A DNA stretch of 64,000 bases from Collimonas sp. OK412. GTDB taxonomy: Bacteria; Pseudomonadota; Gammaproteobacteria; Burkholderiales; Burkholderiaceae_D. The notes under the pieces are model-generated. The model was not told the DNA's origin. It did not search any database and worked only from the letters and a program-made list of their open reading frames with translations. Below, piece after piece: positions 27,603-37,199 of the stretch. Position numbers and translations under genes: made by a program. Location of the stretch: NCBI RefSeq assembly GCF_900112135.1, contig NZ_FOLC01000004.1:232899-296898 (forward strand), read 5' to 3'. How positions within the stretch are numbered: the stretch's first letter is position 1; each line of letters starts with the position of its first letter.

Positions 27603-28385
27603 CTATCCGAGGTACTTCACCGCAAAAACGTAAGCGCAGTTGGTAACGAAGAGGAATGGCTTGAAGCGAGCGGGCAAAGACGCCGCAACTACTTGCCACA
27701 CAGGGAGGTGCGCAGGATGTATGTCTTCCACGATCAGGTAACCGCCGCGTTTTAGTTTCGGCAGTCCGAAAATCATCGTGGCCAGGTTCGCGTTTGGCGA
27801 ATGGAGGCCGTCATCGATGATCAAGTCGAACTCCATCTGCAATTCTTTGCCGAGCGCGCTGATTGTGTCCAGGTCAGTCTGGTCGATAAAGAAGGTCTCG
27901 ATCCGTTCCTCGCGGAACAAGATGCGTTTATCGATATCGGCGCCGAAAATCCGCGCATTCGGCAGGAAATCCCGAAACGCACGCAGCGATGCACCCGGGC
28001 GTCCCGCACTCCCCATGTTCGACACCACGTCCTCGTTATTGGTGCCCAGGCCGACTTCAAGCACATTGGCGACTGCTGCGGGATTGCTCAGTATCGCGCC
28101 ATACAGGTGGTGATAGTTGTGTGGTTGCGCCTTGTCGCTGCCATATTGGTCGAACAGGATTTTAAGCGCTGCTGCTGCTGCCTGGGCATCGGGGGTTGAT
28201 GCGAACTCTTGCGCAGGTATCGCCCGCAGCTCCGTGTGCCCAAGGTCGCTGAGAAGGCGCGCCAAAAAGGGAACGGTCTGGTTTGCCGCTTGCAATACCA
28301 GCGCCGCGACGGTATCGATCTCACCGGCTGAAGAAACTGTAAATATGGGAAGGGCATCAATAATTTGCCGGCTGTCAACTATCAT
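27603..28385 (-). CDS. Class I SAM-dependent methyltransferase
   Basis: A 260-residue protein. YGSDKAQPHNYHHLYGAIL (about residues 90–108) and the SAM site NVLEVGLGTNNED (about 115–127) are typical of the O-methyltransferase group that also includes sugar and macrolide methylases. DLIIDDGLHSP and KRGGYLIVEDIHP follow as the later motifs. The N-terminal ~80 residues are not recognised. It stands alone on the minus strand, so the substrate is unknown. Confidence 0.75.
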   Translation of the reverse strand: MIVDSRQIIDALPIFTVSSAGEIDTVAALVLQAANQTVPFLARLLSDLGHTELRAIPAQEFASTPDAQAAAAALKILFDQYGSDKAQPHNYHHLYGAILSNPAAVANVLEVGLGTNNEDVVSNMGSAGRPGASLRAFRDFLPNARIFGADIDKRILFREERIETFFIDQTDLDTISALGKELQMEFDLIIDDGLHSPNANLATMIFGLPKLKRGGYLIVEDIHPAHLPVWQVVAASLPARFKPFLFVTNCAYVFAVKYLG

Positions 28386-28493
28386 TTATTATCCATTCTG
28401 GAAATTATGCTGGGGTTGATGCTCAATTTGAGGCGGGCGCTGATCTTCCACGGATGTTAGCATAAGAGAAAGGGGCCCTTGAAGGCTTAGCGA

Positions 28494-29459
28494 TTAATGC
28501 GATGACACATAAATCGAAGCAGGATCGGCCTCAGGCAAGGCGAACGCCTGCTGCATTCTCGCTACTTCCTCAATCGGCGTCCTGCCGAACAGGCGTTTGA
28601 ACTCGCGGCTGAATTGCGAGGCGCTTTCATAACCCACTTCGACGCAGGCGCTGGCAGCAGTCAGGCCATTTCGCGCCATCAAGAGCCGCGCCTGGTGCAG
28701 GCGTGTCGACTTCAGGTATTGCATCGGTGAAGTCGCGGTGACGTTCTTGAAATGGGAATGAAACGACGGCGCGCTCATGCCGGCTTCCTTGGCAAGTTGA
28801 TCGACGTCGAGTTTCTCGTTATATGACGCGTGGATCTTTTTGATCGCTTTCGCGATTTTGCCGAATTGTCCCTCATTCACGAGGGCTGCGCGCATTGACG
28901 CTCCCTGGTCCCCAGTCAATACGCGCAGATAGATTTCTTTCACCAGTGCCGGGCCGAGGATCTTTGCTTCCATGGGTTCGTCCATGGCTTCCAGGAATCG
29001 CAGGACCGACGCCGACATTTTCTCGTCCATTGCGGTGGCGAACATGCCTTGAGGAATTGCATCGCCTGGCTCAGCAACTTCCATCTGCAATAACAGGTCG
29101 GCGAGCATCTTGAAATCGAGCCGGAAATAAATTGCCAATAGCGGCTCTTTTTCACTTGCGTCGGTTTCCATCGTGAACGGCACCGGCACCGATACGGCCA
29201 GGTAGTGCTGCGCATCGTAGACGTAGGTTTGATCGCCTAAAAATCCCCTTTTTCTCCCCTGGCATACGACCACAATTCCCGGTTCATAGAGAACCGGCGT
29301 CACGCTCAGCGGGTGGTTGGAGCGAAGAAACCTCACGTCTCGCAGATACGAGAGGTTATATCCCTCGTTTGGCGCGAGTCTTGTCAGCAGGCTTACCATG
29401 CGCTGGTGCTGCTGTTTGCTGTTGTTCGTCAACACGGTCACCTGCTGTGGATTGATCAA
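28494..29459 (-). CDS. AraC-family transcriptional regulator
   Basis: A 321-residue regulator: an N-terminal cupin-type AraC_N domain (about 25–180) and a C-terminal double helix-turn-helix (about 215–305), including LAKEAGMSAPSFHSHFKN and VGYESASQFSREFKRLFG. The start is uncertain. The longest frame begins with TTG at 29459, and an ATG at 29399 would remove 20 residues; neither has a strong ribosome site. It is divergent from the short-chain dehydrogenase gene 172 bp away, which it probably controls. Confidence 0.88.
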   Translation of the reverse strand: MINPQQVTVLTNNSKQQHQRMVSLLTRLAPNEGYNLSYLRDVRFLRSNHPLSVTPVLYEPGIVVVCQGRKRGFLGDQTYVYDAQHYLAVSVPVPFTMETDASEKEPLLAIYFRLDFKMLADLLLQMEVAEPGDAIPQGMFATAMDEKMSASVLRFLEAMDEPMEAKILGPALVKEIYLRVLTGDQGASMRAALVNEGQFGKIAKAIKKIHASYNEKLDVDQLAKEAGMSAPSFHSHFKNVTATSPMQYLKSTRLHQARLLMARNGLTAASACVEVGYESASQFSREFKRLFGRTPIEEVARMQQAFALPEADPASIYVSSH

Positions 29460-29631
29460 AGGCTTAAGGTTAAAGCGCCCGGGCTAATAGGTTTAGGCAA
29501 GAACCGCATGTAAACCGGCATTTAGATATTTTGCGTTCGCTCATAAGATTACGTCAAGCCTGAGTGACTTGGCTGATTGATTGATTCGCGCCGTCAGCGT
29601 GTTCGCAAATAAACCGTAAAGGATTAAATCC

Positions 29632-30471
29632 ATGGGAAAACCAGCTGAAATGAAGTTTCTGATTACTGGTGTCAGTTCAGGGTTCGGCCGGGCATTTGCC
29701 TTGGCAGCACTGGCCGCTGGCCATACCGTAATGGGAACAGTCAGAAATGAATCGGCAAAAAAAGATTTCGAGGATTTGGCTATCGGTCGCGCGATTGCGG
29801 TCGTGCTCGATGTGACCGATTTTTCTGCAATCGACGCCAAAGTCGCAGAAATGACGGAAAAAATCGGGCCGATCGACGTCCTGGTCAACAACGCCGGTTA
29901 CGGACATGAAGGAACGCTCGAAGAGTCGCCATTGGAAGAAATGCGCCGTCAGTTCGACGTCAACGTGTTTGGCGCGGTTGCCATGATCAAAGCCGTGTTG
30001 CCGTCCATGCGAGAGCGCCGGAGCGGTCACATCATCAACATCACGTCGATGGGGGGCTTCATTACCATGCCGGGCATCGCCTACTATTGCGGCAGCAAGT
30101 TTGCGCTGGAAGGCATCTCGGAAACATTGGCAAAAGAAGTCGCAGGCTTCGGCGTGAAAGTAACCGCGGTCGCACCAGGCTCCTTCCGCACCGATTGGGC
30201 GGGCCGTTCAATGGTTCGTTCGCCGCGCCATATCCAGGATTACGATGCCTTGTTTGACCCTATTCGTGGCGCGCGGCAAGAAAAAAGCGGCAATCAGCTT
30301 GGCGATCCGGCCAAGGCTGCGGAAATATTGCTGAAGATTGCCAACGCGCCTGACGCACCGATGCATTTATTGCTCGGCAGCGATGCGGTGGCATTGGTGA
30401 AAAATAAAATTGCAGCCATGTCAGATGAAATGAAGTCGTGGGAAAGCGTTTCGGCGTCGACGGATCACTGA
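29632..30471 (+). CDS. Short-chain dehydrogenase/reductase
   Basis: A 279-residue SDR. The NAD(P)-binding motif TGVSSGFG is near residue 12–19, the NNAGYG stability motif near 84, and the catalytic Tyr-x-x-x-Lys in YYCGSKFALEG near 145. The first ten residues are an extension, so the ATG at codon 6 is a possible alternative. It is divergent from the AraC regulator, an arrangement often seen with inducible oxidoreductases. The substrate is unknown. Confidence 0.9.
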   Translation: MGKPAEMKFLITGVSSGFGRAFALAALAAGHTVMGTVRNESAKKDFEDLAIGRAIAVVLDVTDFSAIDAKVAEMTEKIGPIDVLVNNAGYGHEGTLEESPLEEMRRQFDVNVFGAVAMIKAVLPSMRERRSGHIINITSMGGFITMPGIAYYCGSKFALEGISETLAKEVAGFGVKVTAVAPGSFRTDWAGRSMVRSPRHIQDYDALFDPIRGARQEKSGNQLGDPAKAAEILLKIANAPDAPMHLLLGSDAVALVKNKIAAMSDEMKSWESVSASTDH

Positions 30472-30488
30472 GATCAGAATTTAAAAGG

Positions 30489-30513
30489 CCCTCAGAAATG
30501 AGGGGTTTTTTTT
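30489..30513 (+). terminator. Terminator after SDR gene
   Basis: CCCTCA GAAA TGAGGG stem-loop followed by a T8 run, 18 bp after the stop. Confidence 0.9.
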
Positions 30514-30554
30514 GCTCCGCGATTTGCCATCCAGCATCAGAATTTCCTCTGAAC

Positions 30555-30863
30555 CTACATCGACCATTTCCTGCCCAGCTCCTCAAGCCCGGCTCTTTTC
30601 AAGTCCTCCGGCGTCATGATCACTTTTAATTCCACATTGGCGTTAAAGGTCAGGAACCATGGTTCTGCAAGCATGGGAATTTTCGCCGGGTCGTCGATGT
30701 CGACGATCAAGAGGGCCGATCGTTGTCCACCCTGTTCGGTGAAGTAAGCCGCTTCCGGTTTTATTTCCTCCAGGATCTCGCCCATTTTACTGCTGACAGA
30801 GCCGTCCCTTACGGCCGCGTTGAACTCGGTGTTAGGAAGTTTGACATTCAAAAGCATCCGCAT
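30555..30863 (-). CDS. Small uncharacterised protein, 102 residues
   Basis: The chain starts MRMLLNVKLPNTEFNAAV and contains PEAAYFTEQGGQRSALLIVD and AEPWFLTFNANVEL. The alternating pattern suggests a dimeric alpha/beta (ferredoxin-like) fold. Homologues are, as I recall, sometimes labelled 'panthothenate synthetase' without support; I see no such catalytic motif. An AGGAGG-like stretch lies just upstream of the ATG on the minus strand. It is monocistronic, and its function is unknown. Confidence 0.75.
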   Translation of the reverse strand: MRMLLNVKLPNTEFNAAVRDGSVSSKMGEILEEIKPEAAYFTEQGGQRSALLIVDIDDPAKIPMLAEPWFLTFNANVELKVIMTPEDLKRAGLEELGRKWSM

Positions 30864-31131
30864 GATTGCCTCCTTAGAGATTTTAATTATTTGACTGCCG
30901 AAGTTTTTGATTACCGTCCTCGAAGGTCAATTTCCATTGTAGGTTTTCTCGTCGATTTAGCCAGCCGTCATTTCGAACGGATCTGGATGCTTCCAGAGGC
31001 TGCCCGATCTGGGGCGAGGCTAACGGAATGATTGCTTGTGCTCCGGAAAATACGCGGTGCCCCTGACGAGTGTTGAGATGCGGCAATAGTCGTCGGGATA
31101 TGGAGAATGTAAAACAGTTTCGGACTTCGTC

Positions 31132-31584
31132 TCAACTCTCTGCCTCGCCAACCGCACGATCAAGATTGGCATTCACCCGCAGCAGCAGCGCCATCAACTG
31201 ATCCCGCTCCTCTTTGGTAAAACCCGCCAGGGCTTGCCGGCTGGCTGCGTCCATGACGGCTTTCCCCTTCGGCATGCGCTCAGAGGCGCCGGCAGTCAGC
31301 GAAACCAGCTGGCTGCGTTTGTCCTCAGGATTGGGAGCCCGCTGCACCAGCCCGTCGCGTTCCATGCGATTCAGCAGTTGCGCCATGCTGGGCTGTTCTA
31401 CCTGCGCCAGGCGCGCCAACTCGGCCTGCGAAAGGGCGCCGCTTTTCTTGAGCGCTACCAGCACCGGCAGCTGCCCCATGGCGAACCCCAGCGCGCGCAG
31501 CGGGCTGTCGACCAGCCGCATGGAAGTGCGGTAGGCCTGGCCGATAAGTCTCATGGGGTTGTTCGACAGATCAGTTTTCGTCAT
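31132..31584 (-). CDS. MarR-family transcriptional regulator
   Basis: A 150-residue winged-helix regulator. The DNA-binding part is about residues 50–105: LSQAELARLAQVEQPSMAQL is the recognition region and DGLVQRAPNPEDKRSQLVSL the wing. It is divergent from an FAD monooxygenase gene. Two similar operator-like sites lie between them, the nearer only 12 bp upstream of its own start codon, which suggests autorepression together with control of the monooxygenase. Confidence 0.92.
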   Translation of the reverse strand: MTKTDLSNNPMRLIGQAYRTSMRLVDSPLRALGFAMGQLPVLVALKKSGALSQAELARLAQVEQPSMAQLLNRMERDGLVQRAPNPEDKRSQLVSLTAGASERMPKGKAVMDAASRQALAGFTKEERDQLMALLLRVNANLDRAVGEAES

Positions 31585-31595
31585 GTTGACATTAA

Positions 31596-31627
31596 ATAGG
31601 TAGCTATGTTTATATATAGGTGCCTAT
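31596..31627. promoter_or_regulatory. Pair of MarR-type operator sites
   Basis: ATAGGTAGCTAT (31596–31607) and ATAGGTGCCTAT (31616–31627). The second has perfect ATAGG/CCTAT arms; the first has ATAG/CTAT arms. Their left edges are exactly 20 bp apart, about two helical turns. They lie between the divergent MarR and monooxygenase genes. Confidence 0.65.
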
Positions 31628-31649
31628 CATAACTGATTCAATCCATCCT

Positions 31650-32801
31650 GTGAATATACAATTACGCATCGCCATGGTCGGCGCAGGCCCGGGTGGCCTG
31701 ACCCTTGCCCGTATCCTCCATCTGCACGGCATCGCCGCGACGGTGTTCGAGCAGGAATCCCATCCGCTGGAACGTCCGCAGGGCGGCACGCTGGACCTGC
31801 ATGAGGAATCTGGCTTGCAGGCGCTCAGGCAGGCAGGTCTCATCGAAGAGTTCCAGGCCATTGCGCGCTACGAAGACCAAGGCTCGCGCTTGCTGGACAA
31901 GGCCGGTAACCTGCTGTTCGAAGACCCGGACACGGCCGGCGGCAACCGTCCCGAAGTGGACCGCACGGAGTTGCGCGCCATGCTGCTGCAGGCTTTACCC
32001 GCCGCGTGTGTGCGCTGGGGTTGCGCCATGCGCGAGGTGCAGGCGCGGGACGACGGGCGTTGGGACCTGGTTTTCGAGCACGGCAGCGAGGGGCCGTTCG
32101 ACCTGGTGGTCGGCGCCGATGGCGCGTGGTCACGGATACGGCCGCTGCTGTCGCCATACCGGCCGCAATACAGCGGCCTTACCTTCATCGAATGCGGCAT
32201 CGACGACGTCGACCGCAGCCATCCCGCGCTATCGCAGCTGGTGGGGCGCGGCAAGATGGGCGTTGAAGCCGACGGCAAGGAAATCATCGCGCAGCGCAAC
32301 GGCAATGCGCACATCCGCGCTTATGCCATCTTCCGCGTGCCGGCAGACTGGGCGGCGCGGCGGTTTGACCTTGCTGCGCCCGCTTCCATGCGTGCAGAGT
32401 TGATCAAGGAATTCGACGGCTTCGCTCCCGAGATCCTCGACCTGTTCCGGGCCAGCAACGACAACTTCGCCATCCGCCTGATCTGCGCGCTGCCGGTGGG
32501 GCATTGCTGGCAGAACCGGCGCGGCCTCACGCTGCTTGGCGATGCGGCGCATGTCATGTCGCCTTTTGGCGGCGACGGGGTAAACAACGCCATGTTCGAT
32601 GCCGCCGAACTGGCGCGCTTGCTGATCGAGCGCGCCGACTGGGCGGAGGCCGTGGCTGAATATGAAGCGCTGATGTTCGCGCGTGTTGCCGAGTCCGCTG
32701 AAGGCGCGGCGGAAGGGGCTGCAACCCAGCTGTCGCATGTCGGCCAGGCGCTGACGTTGGAAATGTACCGGAGCCACGCCGGCGGCCAGGGTCAGAAATA
32801 G
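31650..32801 (+). CDS. FAD-dependent monooxygenase (TetX-like group)
   Basis: About 383 residues. VGAGPGGLTLARIL is the FAD-binding motif near the N-terminus, RPEVDRTELRAMLL is typical of the hydroxylase group (in the sequence as NRPEVDRTELRAMLL), and GDAAHVMSPFGGDGVNNAM near residue 300 is the second FAD motif. The frame is open from a GTG at 31620, but that codon sits inside the second operator site. I therefore prefer GTG 31650, with ATG 31674 also possible. Control by the divergent MarR protein suggests a response to an aromatic or drug-like substrate. Confidence 0.85.
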   Translation: MNIQLRIAMVGAGPGGLTLARILHLHGIAATVFEQESHPLERPQGGTLDLHEESGLQALRQAGLIEEFQAIARYEDQGSRLLDKAGNLLFEDPDTAGGNRPEVDRTELRAMLLQALPAACVRWGCAMREVQARDDGRWDLVFEHGSEGPFDLVVGADGAWSRIRPLLSPYRPQYSGLTFIECGIDDVDRSHPALSQLVGRGKMGVEADGKEIIAQRNGNAHIRAYAIFRVPADWAARRFDLAAPASMRAELIKEFDGFAPEILDLFRASNDNFAIRLICALPVGHCWQNRRGLTLLGDAAHVMSPFGGDGVNNAMFDAAELARLLIERADWAEAVAEYEALMFARVAESAEGAAEGAATQLSHVGQALTLEMYRSHAGGQGQK

Positions 32802-34030
32802 GCTTTTGCGCCCGGCTTGAGGATCGGCTGCAATGCGCGTATCGGCATGACAAGCTGAGGCCCCAGGCATACACCCATGGCGTGGCCGATGCCGGAAACG
32901 ACAAAGGAAATCTTGTCCGGCTCGTCAAATTCAAAATCCAGGTTTTGCGGCAGCACGTCGGTGCAATCGACATCTGGATCCACTTTGTCGCGGCTCTTCT
33001 TTGACTCCACTTTCTTGCTGATGAAGTCTGCAAGAACAGGAGCAATATCGGACCCGTCCTTATTGCTTATCCGGACTGGAAACAGGCGGTTGAAATCCAG
33101 GTAACCGCCGTGGATCAGGTCAAATGTGAGCGGATCGTAATGGTTGTTCGGATGCGCTCCCCCGCAAAAGGTGCTTCCCGCTTCGACGATGCTCATCAGT
33201 TTTTCTGACAGGTAGCGAACTTTGATTGTCTCCGAGTCATAGTCTCCCAGGGTCCCGGAAGCAGGCCCGTCCATGGTGTAGAGCGTTGCCTTGCATTCCA
33301 GCGCCGCCAGGCTCATCTGCCAATGGCGCTGCTCAAGGATCTGGTTGATGCTCGCCAGTATCTCTGGATTGGGATGGCGGGTCAGCCGCGGATAGGCGAA
33401 CTTGGTTCTCGGATCCGTCACCATTCTGTAGCCGACGTTTTTGCGGATGATTTCGGGCCCAGGCTGCAGCGGGAATTGCATCTTCAGGTAATCGTAGGGA
33501 GCATTCTTGAGCGAGATCGCCGTGCCATACGCAATGTCGCTGCCGATGCCAGGCGTGATGGCGGCAGTAACGGCTTCCACGCCGGCCGGCCTGACGGCGT
33601 GGGGATCATAGCGGCCGACCTGGTGCAATTCAAACGCCAGGGTCTTCTTTGTTTTGGCGTCGCTCCAGCTGCCTTGGTATGTATCGCCATCGATTTTTCC
33701 GTGCCAAATGCTGCGCGGTTTTTTCGTGGCGGGATCGATGTATATCGGCAGGCCACGGTTATCGTCGCCTGCCAGGAGCTCGCCGTGTTCATATCTGGGC
33801 AGTGCTTCATTGAGTGATGCGAGGGAGCCATGCAGGGGAATGTCGACGCCATGGCGCAGGTAGAAATAGCGGCCGTCATAGCCGTCGGATTTCTTTTCAA
33901 GCTCCAGCACGACTTCGGCATTTGCCCCCAGCGTCCCTTTGAAAACGATGCGTTCGCCGGCCAGCGCTGTACCGGCGGCGGCACAGGACAATGTGCTAAA
34001 CATGATCAGATGTTGAAAGAAGGTTTTCAT
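32792..34030 (-). CDS. Secreted protein of unknown function
   Basis: A 412-residue protein with a clear Sec signal peptide (cleavage near GTALAGE, about residue 24). The C-terminal half, with EAGSTFCGGAHPNNHYDP and FDLIHGGYLDFNRLF, resembles the DUF3298-type domain of some bacterial periplasmic proteins. The N-terminal half is unrecognised. Its 3' end overlaps the convergent monooxygenase gene by 10 bp. No function is proposed. Confidence 0.7.
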   Translation of the reverse strand: MKTFFQHLIMFSTLSCAAAGTALAGERIVFKGTLGANAEVVLELEKKSDGYDGRYFYLRHGVDIPLHGSLASLNEALPRYEHGELLAGDDNRGLPIYIDPATKKPRSIWHGKIDGDTYQGSWSDAKTKKTLAFELHQVGRYDPHAVRPAGVEAVTAAITPGIGSDIAYGTAISLKNAPYDYLKMQFPLQPGPEIIRKNVGYRMVTDPRTKFAYPRLTRHPNPEILASINQILEQRHWQMSLAALECKATLYTMDGPASGTLGDYDSETIKVRYLSEKLMSIVEAGSTFCGGAHPNNHYDPLTFDLIHGGYLDFNRLFPVRISNKDGSDIAPVLADFISKKVESKKSRDKVDPDVDCTDVLPQNLDFEFDEPDKISFVVSGIGHAMGVCLGPQLVMPIRALQPILKPGAKAYF

Positions 34031-34163
34031 TATCGGGCCGGTTAATTAGTGGAGCGGAAAAAGCGCATTTCAGAATCGTGTCGAAAATTCTATCTTTAAA
34101 TGTTACTGTTTCCTCGTTATTGCAAAAATAATCTGCAGCCAAAACACATGAAAGGAAACATTC

Positions 34164-35873
34164 ATGATGGATCAAGGAAAATTCCTGAGGACATCCAATG
34201 TCCTTGGTTCTGCTTTGTTGGGGATGATGCTGCTGTCCAGCGGATGCGGCGGTGGCGAGCTGCAGTTCGGCACCCCGGTCAGCTGCAGCCAGTTGAACGG
34301 CATGGCCATATCGGCGCAGGCCATCGGCTTGCCGACCAGCGGCGCCGTCGTGACCGATGCGCACACTGTGCCGCCTGCCGGCAGCGGCGTGGCGGCGACA
34401 GGCGAGTACTGCCAGGTGAAGGGCGAGATCAATCCAGTCGACCCTGCTGCGCCGAAAATCAAATTCCAGCTCGATTTGCCGACCGCCTGGAACCGCAAGG
34501 CGCTGATGTTCGGCGGCGGCGGGTATAACGGCACTGTGCCCGATGTCAGCGGCAACGTTCCCGCCGGCCCGCAAGACAAGGCCAAGCCGCTGGCGCGCGG
34601 CTACGCCACCTTTGCCAGCGATTCCGGGCACCAGGCCAACCAGATGGGCAGCCGCGACGGCACCTTCGGGCAGAACGACGAGGCATTGCGGAATTTTGCC
34701 GGCGATGCGCTCAAGAAAACACGCGATGCGGCACTCTACCTGATCAGGCAGTATTACGCCGGCGCGCCGCAAAAATCCTACTTCGCCGGCGGTTCGACCG
34801 GCGGCCGCGAAGCATTGGCAGTGGCGCAGCGCTGGCCGCAAGACTGGGATGGCGTGATTGCGCTGTACCCGGCCTGGGCGGCGGCCAGCCTGGACCTGCA
34901 GTTCGGCCGCATCACGCGCGCGTTTGCCATGCCGGGCGCCTACCTGAATCCGGCAAAACGCAAGACGCTATACGACGCGGCGATAGCCAGCTGCGATGCG
35001 CTGGACGGCGTCAAGGATGGCTTGATCAGCAATATCCAGGCATGCAACAGCCTCTTCGATCCCGCCAGTACGATGCTGAATGGCCTGCCGCTGCGTTGTG
35101 CCGGCGGCGCGGATAGCGGCGACAGCTGCCTGTCCGATGCGCAGATCGCTGCGTTGAAAACCTACAGCACGGCGATCTCGTTCAGTCAGCCTCTCGGCAG
35201 CGGAGAAACCCAGTATCCCGGCTTCAATGTGTGGGGCGCCGATCTCGGCCTGCCCGGCGATTCGGCGGCGCAGAAAACGGTAAGGCTGCTGGCCATGGGC
35301 GATAGCCAGCCGGCGCAGCCGATGCCGTCCGATGCGCCATACTGGGCGACGTTCTGGGATCAGTGGGTAAAGTATTTCATCACGCGCAATCCGGCATTTG
35401 ATTCCTTGTCGCTCGATCCCCAGAATGCGGGGCCATGGCAGGCGCGCATCGATCAGCTCACGCTCATGCAGGACATCAACAAGACGGATTTGTCGGCATT
35501 CCAGGCCAAGGGTGGAAAAATCCTGATGGCGCATGGCATGTCGGATGCGCTGGTCAGCACCCGTTCCAGCGAAGATTATTTCCGGCGCCTGCAATCGGCC
35601 ATGGGCAGCGCCGCGGTGGACAGCTTTGTCCGCTACTACGAAATCCCCGGTTACGGCCATTCGTTGTCGACCGTCTTCAATGCCGCATGGGATTCGCTGA
35701 CGGCGCTGGAAAACTGGGTGGAGCAGGGCAGCGCGCCGGTATCGCAGGTGGTCGCGGATACGGCCGGCATCCCGGGCCGCAGCCGGCCCCTGTGCGAGTT
35801 TCCCGCGTGGCCCAGGTACAACGGCGCGGGCGATGTCAACCTGGCGGCGAGTTTCAGTTGCGCTACACAGTAG
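34164..35873 (+). CDS. Tannase/feruloyl-esterase-family hydrolase
   Basis: A 569-residue secreted alpha/beta hydrolase. The N-terminus has a signal-type hydrophobic stretch with SSGCGG, possibly a lipobox (LSSGC, Cys at about residue 29). The nucleophile is in YFAGGSTGGREAL (Gly-x-Ser-x-Gly-Gly), about residue 210, and the catalytic His is in YEIPGYGHS near residue 495. Paired cysteines are typical of the family, which cleaves esters of gallic or ferulic acid. AAAGGAAA precedes the ATG, and a terminator follows. Confidence 0.88.
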   Translation: MMDQGKFLRTSNVLGSALLGMMLLSSGCGGGELQFGTPVSCSQLNGMAISAQAIGLPTSGAVVTDAHTVPPAGSGVAATGEYCQVKGEINPVDPAAPKIKFQLDLPTAWNRKALMFGGGGYNGTVPDVSGNVPAGPQDKAKPLARGYATFASDSGHQANQMGSRDGTFGQNDEALRNFAGDALKKTRDAALYLIRQYYAGAPQKSYFAGGSTGGREALAVAQRWPQDWDGVIALYPAWAAASLDLQFGRITRAFAMPGAYLNPAKRKTLYDAAIASCDALDGVKDGLISNIQACNSLFDPASTMLNGLPLRCAGGADSGDSCLSDAQIAALKTYSTAISFSQPLGSGETQYPGFNVWGADLGLPGDSAAQKTVRLLAMGDSQPAQPMPSDAPYWATFWDQWVKYFITRNPAFDSLSLDPQNAGPWQARIDQLTLMQDINKTDLSAFQAKGGKILMAHGMSDALVSTRSSEDYFRRLQSAMGSAAVDSFVRYYEIPGYGHSLSTVFNAAWDSLTALENWVEQGSAPVSQVVADTAGIPGRSRPLCEFPAWPRYNGAGDVNLAASFSCATQ

Positions 35874-35902
35874 GGGCCCGGCTGGGTGAGTCATCAGGCG
35901 CA

Positions 35903-35930
35903 TTGGCTCTGCCCGGGAAAGAGCCATTTT
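35903..35930 (+). terminator. Terminator after tannase-family gene
   Basis: TGGCTCT (35904–35910) pairs with AGAGCCA (35920–35926), followed by TTTT. Confidence 0.7.
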
Positions 35931-36054
35931 AGCCACACAAATCGGGTGATTTCCAGCCGTGGCATGCGTGACAATGAAATTATAGAGACGACAACAAATC
36001 CGAGGAATACAATAAGGCCAAGGGGAGGATGCGGCCAGCATGGGATAAGGCCCC

Positions 36055-36936
36055 GTGTGGCTGCATTGGCTTATGAGAACCATCAAGTACAAGAAAATGA
36101 CCGGGATGGGCGGCATCGTCGCCCTCGGATGGCTGATTTTTACCACCGCGGTCGCGGTCAGCCAGCGCAAGCTGATTTTCAAGCCGGTGCGCACCAAGGA
36201 AGTCGAACATCCCCATAGCATCGGACACCGCTCCCGCCTGGTCGTACTGCGCTGCGCCGACGGCACCCGGCTCTCGGGATGGCTGTTGACGCCGCGCGTA
36301 CCCGGCCCCCATCCGGCGGTAGTGTATTTCGGCGGCCGCTCGGAGGAAGTTTCCTGGGTGGCGCGCGATGCCTGGCGCATGTTCCCGAACATGACAGTGC
36401 TTGCCGTCAACTACCGCGGCTACGGCGATTCGGAGGGTGTCCCGGGCGAGCCGAAAATGATAGAAGACGCGCAGATGCTGTTCGACTGGTTTGCCGAGCA
36501 TCGCCATATCAACGCCGGACAAATCGCCGTGGTCGGGCGCAGCCTCGGTTCGGGCGTGGCGGTGCAGATAGCCGTCAGCCGGCCGGTCGCGGCGATCGTG
36601 CTGATTACTCCCTATGACTCGCTGCTGGCCCTGGCCAAGCGCCGTTTCCCGGCCGTGCCGGGGTTCGTTCTCAAGCATCGTTTCGATTCAATCAAGCATG
36701 CGCCTTTGCTGTCCGCGCCGACGTTCATCATCCGTGCCGCATCTGACGACGTGGTGCCGTCTTCCCATACCGACCTGCTGGTTGCCAAACTGGCCAAAGC
36801 GCCGCAGGACGAAACCATTCCCGGTTCCGACCACCACAACATTCCCTATCTTGACGCTACCCAGGAGCGGATTGCCAGCTTCCTTACCGCCAAATTCAGC
36901 GGGGCCGCGGCAAGCCAGGGTGCCGGCGAACTGTAA
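36055..36936 (+). CDS. Membrane-anchored alpha/beta hydrolase
   Basis: A 293-residue alpha/beta hydrolase with one N-terminal membrane span (about residues 17–36). The nucleophile motif is VVGRSLGSG (about residues 160–168), the Asp is near SDDVVP, and a His is in GSDHHNIPY. It resembles the serine-aminopeptidase/thioesterase-like hydrolases exposed to the periplasm. The start is GTG 36055 or ATG 36073; the former has AAGG four bases upstream. The substrate is unknown. Confidence 0.82.
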   Translation: MWLHWLMRTIKYKKMTGMGGIVALGWLIFTTAVAVSQRKLIFKPVRTKEVEHPHSIGHRSRLVVLRCADGTRLSGWLLTPRVPGPHPAVVYFGGRSEEVSWVARDAWRMFPNMTVLAVNYRGYGDSEGVPGEPKMIEDAQMLFDWFAEHRHINAGQIAVVGRSLGSGVAVQIAVSRPVAAIVLITPYDSLLALAKRRFPAVPGFVLKHRFDSIKHAPLLSAPTFIIRAASDDVVPSSHTDLLVAKLAKAPQDETIPGSDHHNIPYLDATQERIASFLTAKFSGAAASQGAGEL

Positions 36937-37199
36937 GCGGTGCCTGTTTTCCCCTTCATTTCCGCCGCTCTTGTCGATGGGCCGGAGCGCCGCCCGTACC
37001 TGACACTTTCACCAGTATTTTTTCTTTGCGCATCGGACTAGCATGGGTTTCTCTTCGGCATGGCGGCATCGATCTTGCCAAGCCTGGAGATGACCTGGTG
37101 CCGTCAATCCAGGCCTGCGTTGTAATTTTTGCAGCCTGTGACTGGACGGTCGCAACAGTGACGGGCATCCGACCATGCGGCCATCGCAAGGGGAATATC

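Noticed and set aside
30597..30610. TTCAAGTCCT matching the T-arm of the tRNA-Thr, as a possible far attachment site of the island
   Set aside because: Only about ten bases match, they lie inside a coding gene and the acceptor-stem sequence is absent; a chance match is more likely.
36027..36075. A 15-codon upstream frame ending in ATGA at the possible hydrolase start 36073
   Set aside because: The ribosome-site spacing is too short, the peptide has no special composition and the main start is uncertain, so translational coupling cannot be claimed.
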